Of a stretch of 42,692 bases of DNA, positions 1 through 10,358 are shown piece by piece (the first letter of the stretch is position 1; each line of letters opens with the position of its first letter). The translations under genes and the position numbers were made by a program. The notes under the pieces are model-generated. The model was not told where the DNA came from and ran no database searches. It saw only the letters and a list, made by a program, of their open reading frames with translations. Origin of the DNA: Pseudomonadota bacterium (GTDB lineage Bacteria; Pseudomonadota; Alphaproteobacteria; Rhodospirillales; Magnetospirillaceae); contig JAEXAH010000057.1 in the NCBI GenBank assembly GCA_023458315.1, forward strand, positions 1 through 42,692, in the 5' to 3' direction.

Positions 1-89
1 ACAGAGACACAGAGGCACAGAGAGATTGGAGCCGTGGTGAACGAATTACCTCAATTCTGGCGGGTATCTCTGTGCCTCTGTGTCTCTGT
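1..89. repeat. Perfect 23-bp inverted repeat at window edge
   Basis: Bases 1-23 (starting ACAGAGACACAG) are the exact reverse complement of bases 67-89 (ending GTGTCTCTGT), separated by a 43-nt unrelated loop. Each arm is built from short purine/CA units of the ACAGAG type. The right arm continues into GGTG, so the repeat probably extends beyond the left edge of the window. It lies downstream of the iron-importer operon, which reads leftward, and has no T-tract, so it does not look like a simple terminator. It resembles intergenic repeats of the CACAGAGGCACAGAG kind that I know from several bacterial genomes; that resemblance is from memory, not from a search. Confidence 0.85.
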
Positions 90-170
90 GGTGAATTCAT
101 TGTTCATCACGCGCTGCTAAGTTAGCGTATATGAGGGTTGCCCCTCCGCCCGTCGGATCGGATGCCGATC

Positions 171-1190
171 TCAGCGCCAGCCGACGCGGTCGAAGATGCG
201 CACGGCCTCGGCGCTGTTCTCGCCCAGCATGGCGACGTTGATGTCCTCGGCCTTGAAGGCGCCCCAGGCGGCGACCGTCGGCGATTGCTTGACGCCGGGG
301 CGGACGGGGAATTCGTTGTTGGCCTCGGCGAACAGGCGCTGAGCCTCGGGGCCGGCCAGGAATTCCAGCAGCTTGACCGCTTCGTCCTTGTGCTTGGCCG
401 CGGCGGCGACACCGGCACCCGCCACGTTCATATGGGCGCCGCGCCCCTGCTGGTTGGGAAAGGCGATGCCGACCTTGGCGGCGGCCTCGCGTTCCTCGGC
501 CTTGGCCGAATTCACCATGCCGCCATAGTAATAGGTGTTGGCGATGGCGATGTCGCACTGCCCGGCGGCCACGGCGGAAATCTGGTCGCGGTCGCCGCCC
601 TGGGGCTTGCGCGCCATGTTGTCGGCGACGCCCTTGGCCCAGGCTTCGGCCTTGGCCGGGCCGTTGACGGCGATCAGGCCCGCCAGCAGCGACTGGTTGT
701 AGGTGGACGACGACGAGCGCACGCAGATGCGGCCCTTCCACTTGGGATCGGCCAGATCCTCGTAGGTGGTGATGTCGGACGGCTTGACCCGGTCCTTGGC
801 ATAGAACACCACGCGGGCGCGGGCCGACAGGCCGACCCAATACCCCTGGGGGTCGCGGTAGGCGGCGGGGATGGATTCGGCCAGCGCCTTGCTTTGCACC
901 GGTTGCAGCACGCCCGCCACCCGCGCCTTGTGCAGATGGGCGACGTCGGTGGTGATGAACAGGTCGGCGGGGCTGTCCTTGCCCTCGTTCTTCAGACGCT
1001 CCAGCAACTGGTCCTCGCCCGCCGACAGCAGGTTGACCTTGATGCCGCTTTGCGCGGTGAAGGCGTCCAGCACCGGCTTCAGCAGGTGATCCTTGCGGGC
1101 GGAATAGACGTTGACCTCGGCGGCCTGGGCGGTGCCGACGGCCAGCGAACAGGCCAGGGCGGCCAGGGCGAGGCGGGAGGAACGACGCAT
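171..1190 (-). CDS. fbpA: Ferric-iron ABC transporter, periplasmic iron-binding protein (FbpA/FutA type)
   Basis: 339 aa. Residues 1-24 form a signal peptide (basic MRRSSR, hydrophobic core, AQAA end), so the mature protein is periplasmic and starts near EVNVYSARKD, the typical FbpA/FutA opening with an early tyrosine. The NTYYYGG motif (three consecutive Tyr, residues 220-222) is the tyrosine cluster that binds Fe(III) in this family. The length fits the family. The start has a good ribosome site (AAGGGGAAAG). It is the last gene of an fbpB-fbpC-fbpA cluster, 87 nt after fbpC, and may have its own promoter because of that gap. The family is clear. The exact ligand (free Fe3+ or a ferric chelate) is inferred. 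Confidence 0.9.
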   Translation of the reverse strand: MRRSSRLALAALACSLAVGTAQAAEVNVYSARKDHLLKPVLDAFTAQSGIKVNLLSAGEDQLLERLKNEGKDSPADLFITTDVAHLHKARVAGVLQPVQSKALAESIPAAYRDPQGYWVGLSARARVVFYAKDRVKPSDITTYEDLADPKWKGRICVRSSSSTYNQSLLAGLIAVNGPAKAEAWAKGVADNMARKPQGGDRDQISAVAAGQCDIAIANTYYYGGMVNSAKAEEREAAAKVGIAFPNQQGRGAHMNVAGAGVAAAAKHKDEAVKLLEFLAGPEAQRLFAEANNEFPVRPGVKQSPTVAAWGAFKAEDINVAMLGENSAEAVRIFDRVGWR

Positions 1191-1218
1191 GGAACTTTCC
1201 CCTTGGTGACAATGATGC

Positions 1219-1233
1219 TGCGAATTAATCGCA
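1219..1233. promoter_or_regulatory. Dyad TGCGA-N5-TCGCA ahead of fbpA
   Basis: The gap between fbpC and fbpA contains an A/T-rich patch with a perfect 5-bp inverted repeat (TGCGA, spacer ATTAA, TCGCA), 29 nt upstream of the fbpA start codon. Such a position would suit an operator or a promoter element giving the binding protein extra expression over its membrane partners. No regulator can be assigned from the sequence. It could also be chance in an AT-rich spacer. Confidence 0.3.
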
Positions 1234-1277
1234 ATTATGCCGTTTCCAAGGGCCGTGGCGAGAAAAAAATGCGGCCC

Positions 1278-2321
1278 CTAGCCGGGAAAGACGTGGACCT
1301 TGTCCGCCGCCACCTCCAGCGCCACCCGGTCGCCCTCGGCGGGGATGGCGGGGCCGGACAGGCGGCAGCGCAGTTCGATGGCCGGGGAATCGCCGCCCTC
1401 CACCGTCACCTGCACCAGCGTCACCGGCCCCAGCGGCCGCACCGCGCGCACCACGGCGGCGCCGTCGGCGGCGGGGCGGGGGGTGATGGCCTCGGGCCGC
1501 ACCACCACCTGGGCGGCGGCGCCGTCGGCCATGTCCGAGGCCAGGAAACGGCCCAGCGGCGTGTCCACGGCGGTGCCGCGCACCTTGGCGGCCAGGGTGT
1601 TGACCTCGCCGAAGAAGGCGGCGACGAAGGCGTCGGCCGGGCGGTCGTACAGCACCGCCGGGCGATCCATCTGCACCACCCGGCCGTCGCGCATGATGGC
1701 GATGCGGTCGGCCATGAACATGGCTTCCTCGGGGTCGTGCGTGACCATCAGGGTGGCGACGCCGTTGGCCTTGAGCACCCGCAGGGTTTCGTCGCGGATC
1801 TGGTCGCGCAGCCGCTTGTCCAGGCCCGAGAACGGTTCGTCCAGCAGCATCAGGCCCGGTTGCGGCGCCAGCGCCCGGGCCAGCCCCACCCGCTGTTGCT
1901 GGCCGCCCGAAAGCTGGTGCGGCCAGGCGCCCGCGTAATCGGCCATGCCCACCTGGGTCAGCATGTCCAGCGCCCGCTGCCGCCGCGCCGGACGGCTCAG
2001 CCCGTCCAGGCCGAATTCCACGTTGCCGCTGACGTTCAGGTGCGGGAACAGGGCGTAATCCTGGAACAGAAAGCCCACATGGCGATGCTCGGGCGGGATG
2101 TGCACGCCGTCGCCCGACACCAGACGCCCGCCCAGGCTGACGCGGCCGTGCCGCACCACCTCCAGTCCGGCGGCGACGCGCAACGTGGTGGTCTTGCCGC
2201 AGCCCGACGGCCCCAGCAGGCACAGCAACTCGCCGGGGGCGACGGCCAGCGACACGTCGCGCACCACCGCGGTGTCGCCGTAGAAATGCGACAATCCTTC
2301 CAGGACCAGACCTTCGCTCAT
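1278..2321 (-). CDS. fbpC: Ferric-iron ABC transporter, ATP-binding protein
   Basis: 347 aa. Walker A GPSGCGKTT at residues 37-45, signature LSGGQQQRV, Walker B LMLLDEP and the following SGLD, H-loop VTHDPEEA, then a C-terminal extension with TOBE-like folds ending in VHVFPG. The extension and length match the FbpC/PotA class of importer ATPases. The ATG at 2321 overlaps the stop of the permease gene (ATGA), which fixes this start and indicates translational coupling. It would energise the adjacent two-domain permease for uptake of Fe(III) delivered by FbpA. The open frame runs on upstream through the permease gene, but that part has no coding logic. Confidence 0.92.
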   Translation of the reverse strand: MSEGLVLEGLSHFYGDTAVVRDVSLAVAPGELLCLLGPSGCGKTTTLRVAAGLEVVRHGRVSLGGRLVSGDGVHIPPEHRHVGFLFQDYALFPHLNVSGNVEFGLDGLSRPARRQRALDMLTQVGMADYAGAWPHQLSGGQQQRVGLARALAPQPGLMLLDEPFSGLDKRLRDQIRDETLRVLKANGVATLMVTHDPEEAMFMADRIAIMRDGRVVQMDRPAVLYDRPADAFVAAFFGEVNTLAAKVRGTAVDTPLGRFLASDMADGAAAQVVVRPEAITPRPAADGAAVVRAVRPLGPVTLVQVTVEGGDSPAIELRCRLSGPAIPAEGDRVALEVAADKVHVFPG

Positions 2322-3982
2322 GGGGTATCTCCGGGGCGCGAGCGGGCGATGGCCCGGCTCAGCAACACCACCGGCAGCAGCCCCACCGCGACGATGGCCA
2401 AGGCGGGCAGCGCCGCGTCGGCCAGACGTTCGTCGGACGCCAGGGTGAAGGTGCGGGTGGCCAGGGTGTCGAAATTGAACGGACGGATGATCAGGGTGGC
2501 CGGAAGTTCCTTCATCACGTCCACGAACACCAGCAGCGCCGCCGACAGCAGGCTGCCGCGGATGATCGGGGCGTGCACCCGGCGCAGGGTGGCCAGCGGC
2601 CCCAGGCCCAGGGTGCGGGCGGCCGCCTCCATGCCCGGCGTCACCTTGGCCAGACTGGCCTCGACCGTGTTGGCCGACACCGCCAGGAAACGCACCAGAT
2701 AGGCATAGATCAGGGCGGCGACGCTGCCGGTCAGCAGCAATCCCACCGACAGGCCGAAATGCCGTTCCAGAAAGCCGGACAGCGCCCGATCCCACAGGGT
2801 CAGCGGCACCAGCACGCCAACCGCGATGACGCCGCCGGGAATGGCATAGCCCAACGAGGCGGCCCGCACCGCCAGCCGCACCGGCCGGGTGGGGTGCAGG
2901 CGGCGGGCATAGCCCAGCACCAGCGCCACCGCCACCGCCAGGGCGCCGGTCACGGCGGCCAGGAACAGCGAGTTGCCCGCCAGGGTCAGGAAATCGTCGG
3001 CCGTGACCTCGGACGCCAGCGACCACGCCGCCAGGGTGGCGGCGGGGACGGCGAAGCCCAGCACCACCGGCGCCGCGCAGAAGGCCAGCGCCAGCCAGCC
3101 GCGCCCCCGGCCCAGGCGGATGCGCGGCAGGCTGCGGTAGCGGGTGGTGGTGTGGTGGGCGCGGGCGGCGCCGCGTGACAGCCGCTCCACCAGGATCAGC
3201 GCCAGCACGAACAGCATCAGCAGCGCGCCCAATTGCCCGGCCACCGCCGGTTGCCCCATGCCCATCCAGGTGCGGTAGATGCCGGTGGCGAAGGTGTCCA
3301 CGGCGAAATAATGCACCGTGCCGAAATCGTTCAGCGTCTCCATCAGCGCCAGGGCGATGCCCGCCGCCACCGCCGGGCGGGCCAGCGGCAGCGCCACCTC
3401 CAGGAACGCCCGCCACGGGCGGCGGCCCAGGGTGCGGCTGGCTTCCAGCACGCAGACCGACTGCTCCAGAAAGGCGGCGCGGGCCAGGATGTAGACATAG
3501 GGGTACAGCACCATGGTCATCACCCACACCGCGCCGCCCAGCGAGCGCAATTCGGGAAACCAGTAATCGCGGGCGCTGCGCCAGCCGAACAGGGCGCGCA
3601 GCCCGCTTTGCAGCGGCCCGGCAAAGTCCGTCAGTCCTGTATAGGTATAGGCCACCACATAGGCGGGCATGGCCATGGGCAGCAACAACGCCCATTCCAG
3701 GGCGCGGCTGCCGGGAAAGCGGCACATGGTGACAAGCCACGCAGCCCCCACCCCGCCAATGCCGACGCCCAGCCCGACCCCCAGCATCAGCAGCAGGGAA
3801 TTGCCCACATAGGACGGCAGCACGGTGGCGGCCAGATGGCGCCAGACCTCCAGCGACGGTGTCAGCAGATTGGCGCACACCGCCAGCACCGGCAGCGCCA
3901 CCAGCAGGCACAACGCCAGGGAAAGCACGACCCAGGGGCTGGGGCGGGACGAAAAACGCCGGGAGAGAAACGGTGTGGACAT
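2318..3982 (-). CDS. fbpB: Ferric-iron ABC transporter, fused two-domain permease (FbpB type)
   Basis: 554 aa, about twelve hydrophobic segments in two similar halves. Each half has the inner-membrane EAA loop that contacts the ATPase: EASRTLGRRPWRAFLEVALP near residues 180-200 and EAAARTLGLGPLATLRRVHA near 450-470. Duplicated permeases of this size are typical of FbpB/SfuB/ThiP. It is the first gene of the cluster, four bases overlap with fbpC. There is no obvious Shine-Dalgarno sequence before the ATG (the leader there is a C-run in mRNA sense), which is odd for the lead gene and could mean weak initiation. An iron-box-like dyad lies only 12 nt upstream. Confidence 0.9.
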   Translation of the reverse strand: MSTPFLSRRFSSRPSPWVVLSLALCLLVALPVLAVCANLLTPSLEVWRHLAATVLPSYVGNSLLLMLGVGLGVGIGGVGAAWLVTMCRFPGSRALEWALLLPMAMPAYVVAYTYTGLTDFAGPLQSGLRALFGWRSARDYWFPELRSLGGAVWVMTMVLYPYVYILARAAFLEQSVCVLEASRTLGRRPWRAFLEVALPLARPAVAAGIALALMETLNDFGTVHYFAVDTFATGIYRTWMGMGQPAVAGQLGALLMLFVLALILVERLSRGAARAHHTTTRYRSLPRIRLGRGRGWLALAFCAAPVVLGFAVPAATLAAWSLASEVTADDFLTLAGNSLFLAAVTGALAVAVALVLGYARRLHPTRPVRLAVRAASLGYAIPGGVIAVGVLVPLTLWDRALSGFLERHFGLSVGLLLTGSVAALIYAYLVRFLAVSANTVEASLAKVTPGMEAAARTLGLGPLATLRRVHAPIIRGSLLSAALLVFVDVMKELPATLIIRPFNFDTLATRTFTLASDERLADAALPALAIVAVGLLPVVLLSRAIARSRPGDTP

Positions 3983-3993
3983 GGGGGGATGCT

Positions 3994-4012
3994 ATTGAAA
4001 ACCATAGTCAAT
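3994..4012. promoter_or_regulatory. Iron-box-like dyad ATTGA-N9-TCAAT upstream of fbpB
   Basis: Perfect 5-bp arms ATTGA and TCAAT flank nine bases (AAACCATAG). The core TGA-N9-TCA is the consensus spacing described for the RirA iron-responsive operator of alphaproteobacteria. It lies 12 bp before the start codon of the iron-importer operon, where a bound repressor would block transcription or overlap the start site. What is seen is the dyad and its position. That RirA, rather than Fur, Irr or another regulator, binds there is inference, and RirA occurrence varies among Rhodospirillales. Confidence 0.5.
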
Positions 4013-4120
4013 GGCAACGCTTCCGCCCGACGCAATGCAGCCCCGGCCCCTTGGGGCTGGAAAGTGGATGGGTTCCGTATTAAGAAGACGACTTCCGACC
4101 CAATTCAGCAGGGATCGCCC

Positions 4121-4806
4121 GTGAAAGCCGCCGTCATCGTTTTCCCCGGCTCCAACTGCGACCGCGACGTCGCGGTGGCGCTCGAGGCCAGCATGGGGTC
4201 CAAGCCGCACATGGTTTGGCACCGCGACACCGAACTTCCCGCCGTCGACCTGATCGTCGTGCCCGGCGGTTTCTCCTATGGCGATTACCTGCGCTGCGGC
4301 GCCATGGCCGCCCATTCGCCCATCATGCGCGAGGTCAAGGCCCGCGCCGATCAGGGCGCCCGCGTGCTGGGCATCTGCAACGGCTTCCAGATCATCACCG
4401 AGGCCGGGCTGCTGCCGGGCGTGCTGATGCGCAACGCCCAGCTTCGCTTCATCTGCAAGGACGTGTTCCTGAAGGTGGAGAACGACCGCACCGATTTCTG
4501 CCGCTACTACCGGTCCGGCGACGTGGTGCGCTATCCCATCGCCCACGCCGAAGGAAATTACTTCGTCGAGCCGCACACCTTCCGCGAGATGGAAGACAAC
4601 GGCCAGATCGCCTTCCGCTATTGCGACCGCAACGGCCGCGTGGCGCCCGAGTTCAATCCCAACGGGTCGTTGGGCAACGTGGCCGGCGTCTATAATTCCA
4701 AGTTCAACGTGCTGGGCCTGATGCCGCACCCCGAACGCCTGGCCGAAGACCTGCTGGGCGGGTCCGACGGCAAGCTGATGTTCGATTCGCTGGTGGAGGC
4801 CCTGTC

Positions 4807-4810
<4 letters not shown>
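4121..4810 (+). CDS. purQ: Phosphoribosylformylglycinamidine synthase, glutaminase subunit PurQ
   Basis: 229 aa from a GTG start (read KAAVIVFPGSNCDRD). A class I glutamine amidotransferase: oxyanion strand VVPGGFSYGDYLRCG, nucleophile Cys86 in GICNGFQI, and catalytic His/Glu in LMPHPER near the C terminus. It hydrolyses glutamine and passes ammonia to PurL for the FGAR to FGAM step of purine synthesis. Length matches the stand-alone PurQ of organisms with short PurL. The open frame extends far upstream antisense to fbpB, but the conserved N terminus marks the GTG. A 7-bp hairpin (4038-4059, CAGCCCC/GGGGCTG) lies in the leader. purS, the usual third subunit gene just upstream, is not in this window. 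Confidence 0.95.
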
Positions 4811-7011
<2,201 letters not shown>

Positions 7012-7033
7012 GGCCTGGCTTTTCCGGGAAACG

Positions 7034-7067
7034 GGGCGTCGGCCGCAGGGTCGGCGCCCTTTTCTTT
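7034..7067 (+). terminator. Terminator downstream of purL
   Basis: Imperfect 10-bp stem GGGCGTCGGC / GTCGGCGCCC (8 pairs) with a 6-nt loop, followed by TTTTCTTT. It starts 22 nt after the purL stop, consistent with the end of the purQL transcript. Confidence 0.6.
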
Positions 7068-7078
7068 CGGCTGCCACT

Positions 7079-7168
7079 CCCTCCCCCAGCCATGCTGGGG
7101 GAGGGTTGGGGTGGGGGCCTGGATGCCGCTCCTGGCCGGCCTCCCCCCGCCTTTGGCGAGGGGAGGGG
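7079..7168. repeat. Intergenic palindromic repeat (two G/C-strand hairpins)
   Basis: First hairpin: CCCTCCCCCAGC (7079-7090), loop CAT, GCTGGGGGAGGG (7094-7105), a perfect 12-bp stem followed by GTTGGGGTGGGGG. Second hairpin: CCTCCCC-C-CGCC (7140-7151), loop TTT, GGCG-A-GGGGAGG (7155-7166), with one mismatch. The pattern is the familiar CCCTCCCCC...GGGGGAGGG palindromic repeat found between genes of many alphaproteobacteria. It lies between the purL terminator and rarD. No ORF and no T-tract. Confidence 0.7.
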
Positions 7169-7262
7169 AACGGCCATTTCTTTTGCCCCGGTGTCATTGT
7201 TTCGCTTGGTCTGACCAGCGCCTCCCGGCACAGTACGGCGGGGCGGGGGCGGAGACGAAAGC

Positions 7263-8117
7263 ATGGATCATTCCCGGTCCGGCGCCCTGGCGGCGGTGGG
7301 CGCCTTTTTGCTGTGGGGCGTGTTCGGTCTGTATTTCAAGGCGCTGGGCGCGGTTCCGGCGCCCGAGGTTCTGGCGCACCGCATCCTGGGCGGCGCCCTG
7401 TTCGCCGCCTTGCTGATGGCGGTGTTCGGCGGCTTCGCCGAAGCCCGTGCGCTTCTGGCCGACCGCTCGCGCCTGTGGCGGTTGGGCGCCTCGGCCCTGG
7501 CCATCGCCGTCAATTGGGGGGTGTTCGTGTGGTCGGTGGCCCATGGCCGCGCGCTCGAGGCCAGCCTTGGCTATTACATCTATCCGCTGGTGTCGGTGGT
7601 GCTGGGGCGGGTGCTGCTGGGCGAAACCATGACCCGGCGCCAGGGACTGGCGGTGCTGCTGGTGGCGGCCGGGGTGTCGTGGCAGGCGTCGCACGGCGAC
7701 GGCGTGCCGTGGCTGGCCCTGGTGCTGGCGGTCAGCTTCGGCGCCTACGGCCTGCTGCGCAAGACCATCGCGGTCCCCGCTTTGGCCGGGTTGCTGGTGG
7801 AAACCGTGTGGCTGGCGCCGTTGGCCCTGGCCTATCTGCTGCTCATGGGCGGCGGTGCCGCGCCCGGCCTGGGCGGCGACATTCTGGCCCTGCTGGCCCT
7901 GGCCGGGCCGGTGACGGCGGTGCCGCTGGCGCTGTTCGCCTTCGGCGCCCGCCGCCTCAAGCTCTCGACCATCGGCCTGATGATGTACATGAACCCGACC
8001 ATGCAGATGCTGGTGGCGGTGTTCGCCCTGGGCGAAACCTTCACCCCCGCCCACGCCGTCACCTTCGCCGCCATCTGGGCCGGGGTGGCGCTGTATGCGT
8101 GGCCGCGTCGGGCTTGA
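7263..8117 (+). CDS. rarD: RarD-type EamA/DMT family transporter
   Basis: 284 aa with about ten transmembrane segments, opening with GAFLLWGVFGLYFKALGAVPAPEVLAHRI in the RarD pattern (WG-hydrophobic-YFK, then EVLAHR), and with NWGVFVWSV and SLGYYIYPLVSVVLGRVLLGE in the middle as in RarD. Two EamA repeats, inner membrane. RarD proteins are drug/metabolite exporters; the E. coli name comes from chloramphenicol sensitivity and the true substrate is not known. ATG preceded by GGAGACGA. Transcribed alone, 61 nt before the bolA-like gene, which has its own ribosome site. Confidence 0.85.
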   Translation: MDHSRSGALAAVGAFLLWGVFGLYFKALGAVPAPEVLAHRILGGALFAALLMAVFGGFAEARALLADRSRLWRLGASALAIAVNWGVFVWSVAHGRALEASLGYYIYPLVSVVLGRVLLGETMTRRQGLAVLLVAAGVSWQASHGDGVPWLALVLAVSFGAYGLLRKTIAVPALAGLLVETVWLAPLALAYLLLMGGGAAPGLGGDILALLALAGPVTAVPLALFAFGARRLKLSTIGLMMYMNPTMQMLVAVFALGETFTPAHAVTFAAIWAGVALYAWPRRA

Positions 8118-8178
8118 ACCGGCGGCCCGCCCGTTCTAATGATGGAGGTCCGCCCCCCATTCAGACAGGAGTTCCCCC

Positions 8179-8433
8179 ATGCCCATGGAAGCCGGCGACA
8201 TCGAGCGCATGATCAAGGAAGCGTTCCCCGACGCCCGTGTCGTCATCGAGGATTTGCGTGGCGACGGCGACCATTACTCGGCCCTGGTGGTGTCCGAGGC
8301 GTTCCAGGGCAAAAGCCGGGTGCAGCAGCACCAACTGGTTTACGCCGCGCTGCAAGGCAAGATGGGGGGCGAATTGCATGCCCTGGCATTGCAGACCACC
8401 ACTCCGGACAAGATGCCGGACTGGGCGAAGTAG
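8179..8433 (+). CDS. BolA/IbaG family protein
   Basis: 84 aa, the normal size of BolA/IbaG proteins. Acidic/helical N terminus (EAGDIERMIKEAFPDARV), central YSALVVSEAFQGKSRVQQHQLVY, and the invariant C-terminal histidine in GELHALALQTTTP, which helps bind a [2Fe-2S] cluster shared with a CGFS glutaredoxin. AGGAG ribosome site 8 nt upstream; a second in-frame Met two codons later is possible. Its usual partner, a monothiol glutaredoxin, is 1.5 kb downstream on the same strand, separated by an opposed sulfur-transporter gene. Likely role: iron-sulfur/iron homeostasis through the BolA-Grx heterocomplex. Confidence 0.93.
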   Translation: MPMEAGDIERMIKEAFPDARVVIEDLRGDGDHYSALVVSEAFQGKSRVQQHQLVYAALQGKMGGELHALALQTTTPDKMPDWAK

Positions 8434-8443
8434 CGACAAAAGA

Positions 8444-8469
8444 AAAGGGCCAGCTTTCGCTGGCCCTTT
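8444..8469. terminator. Bidirectional terminator between bolA-like and YeeE genes
   Basis: Perfect 11-bp stem AAAGGGCCAGC / GCTGGCCCTTT with a TTTC tetraloop. On the minus strand it is followed by TTCTTTTGT, and on the plus strand the stem itself ends in TTT, so it can stop both convergent transcripts. Confidence 0.8.
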
Positions 8470-8474
8470 CGGTT

Positions 8475-9713
8475 TCAGCACCCGGTTTCGCGCGGGGTGC
8501 GTTCGACTTCCAGGCCGAACAGCGGCCGCAGGCGGGTTCCGGCGATGTTGCCCGCGAAGGCGGCGGCCAGCCACAGCCAGCCGTGCAGGCTGCCCGAGGC
8601 GATGCCGGAGAAATAGGCGCCGATGTTGCAGCCGAAGGCCAGACGCGAGCCATAGCCCAGCAGCAACCCGCCGACCACCGCCGCCGCCAGCGACTTCAGC
8701 GGCAGCTTCCACACCGGGGCGAACTTGCCCGCCAGGGCGGCGGCGGCCAGGGCGCCGACCATGATGCCGATATCCATGACGCTGGTGATGTCGTTGGCCA
8801 CCGGCGCCGCCAGGGCGGCCTTGTTGGCGGCGCCTTGCCAGAACGGCCAGGCGGTGACGTCGATCCCCAGGGCCAGCGACGCCTTGGCGCCCCACAGCGC
8901 GAAGGCCGAGGTCACGCCCCACGGCCGCCCGGCCAGCGCCAGGGTGGCGTAGTTCAGCCCCGCCAGCAGCAGCGCGCCCGCCACCAGCGGCCACGGGCCG
9001 CGCAGCAGCCGCGCCCAGCCGCGCCGACCGTCCTGGCGCAGCAGGCGGCCATGCACCTTGCGTTCGACCAGCACGGTGATTGCGGCGATGGCGGCGAACA
9101 GGGTCAGGCTGGCGGCCAAGGCGGGGGCGGCGCCCAGTTCCTTGACCAGCGAGGTCGGGGCGATGTGCGGCAGCGCCGACCACCAATGCAGATGGGCGGT
9201 GGCGATCACCGAACCGACCACGAAGGCGGCCAGCGTCACCAGCATGCGGGTGTTGCCGCCGCCCGCCGTGTACAGCGTGCCCGAGGCGCAGCCGCCGCCC
9301 AATTGCATGCCGATGCCGAAGATGAAGGCGCCCACCGCCACCGACACGCCGACCGGCGCCACCAATCCCGTCACCGGATTGCCGAACAGCGAGCCCGCGG
9401 CCAAAGCCGGGAAGAACAGGGCGCAGGCGACGGCCAGCATCAGCATCTGGGCGCGCAGACCGGCGCCGCGGCCATCGGCGATGAACACCCGCCACGACGA
9501 GGTGAAGCCGAAGGCGGCATGGTACAGGGTGGCGCCCATCAGCGCGCCGATCAGGTACAGCGCCGATTGCTTGCCGCTGACCGTGTCGGCCAGATACCAG
9601 GCGCCGGACGTCAGCAGCAGACCGGCGGCCAGCAGCGGCAGCGACTTGACCGAGGGCAGGGCCGGGACGGAAAGCGGGGTGGCGATGGCGGCCGATGACG
9701 TGGAATTGCTCAT
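8475..9713 (-). CDS. YeeE/YedE (TsuA-like) sulfur-compound transporter
   Basis: 412 aa from the ATG at 9713 (MSNSTS), chosen because AGGTAG lies just upstream; an upstream in-frame start would add 17 residues. Many transmembrane helices in two repeats. The conserved cysteine motifs of the family are present: GGGCASGTLYTAGG in the middle and FGCNIGAYFSGIASGS near the C terminus. Characterised members carry thiosulfate or related sulfur species across the inner membrane, passing them along pore cysteines. No TusA-like partner gene is adjacent. It sits inverted between BolA and the glutaredoxin, an iron-sulfur pair, so a sulfur-supply role is tempting but inferred. Confidence 0.88.
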   Translation of the reverse strand: MSNSTSSAAIATPLSVPALPSVKSLPLLAAGLLLTSGAWYLADTVSGKQSALYLIGALMGATLYHAAFGFTSSWRVFIADGRGAGLRAQMLMLAVACALFFPALAAGSLFGNPVTGLVAPVGVSVAVGAFIFGIGMQLGGGCASGTLYTAGGGNTRMLVTLAAFVVGSVIATAHLHWWSALPHIAPTSLVKELGAAPALAASLTLFAAIAAITVLVERKVHGRLLRQDGRRGWARLLRGPWPLVAGALLLAGLNYATLALAGRPWGVTSAFALWGAKASLALGIDVTAWPFWQGAANKAALAAPVANDITSVMDIGIMVGALAAAALAGKFAPVWKLPLKSLAAAVVGGLLLGYGSRLAFGCNIGAYFSGIASGSLHGWLWLAAAFAGNIAGTRLRPLFGLEVERTPRETGC

Positions 9714-9748
9714 TTCTACCTGCCGTAAAGGGGGCGTTGTTGCGGCAA

Positions 9749-9830
9749 GCCTAATTTTCAACACCGATAATGTACAAGATTAAAAATATATAACGTTTAT
9801 CATGTGTAATATGCGGAAAGCGCAATCCCG
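9749..9830. promoter_or_regulatory. AT-rich divergent control region of YeeE-like gene and grxD
   Basis: In a genome this GC-rich, the stretch from about 9749 to 9815 is strikingly AT-rich (for example GATTAAAAATATATAACG and TTTATCATGTGTAATATG). It lies directly upstream of the YeeE-like gene (minus) and 150 bp before the glutaredoxin gene (plus). It contains AACGTT and several TAAT/ATTA half-sites but no clean long dyad that I can assign to a known regulator. Best read as promoter/operator DNA for the transporter. Confidence 0.5.
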
Positions 9831-9978
9831 CCGCAAAAATGGCGGCCGCGCTGGTTTTCCCCGGGCGGGCATGCTTTGATGGCGGCGGGACGGTGACGTG
9901 GGCGCCGGGTGCGGTTGCACACGCCGGGCGCTCATCCTATGTTAGACCAATTCCAATTTCCTGGTGGACGGCACGCAC

Positions 9979-10308
<330 letters not shown>

Positions 10309-10323
10309 GTGGCTTGCGACCCG

Positions 10324-10358
10324 AAGGGCCGCTTCCGGTGACGGGGGCGGCCCTTTTT
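10324..10358 (+). terminator. Terminator after grxD
   Basis: 9-bp stem AAGGGCCGC / GCGGCCCTT with a 14-nt loop, followed by TTT, 15 nt after the grxD stop. It overlaps the stop of the convergent MocR-type gene, so the two transcription units end back to back. Confidence 0.65.

Noticed and set aside
138..2702. 854-codon open frame on the plus strand opposite fbpA/fbpC
   Set aside because: Composition is typical of an antisense shadow of GC-rich genes, and the opposite strand encodes clear transporter proteins.
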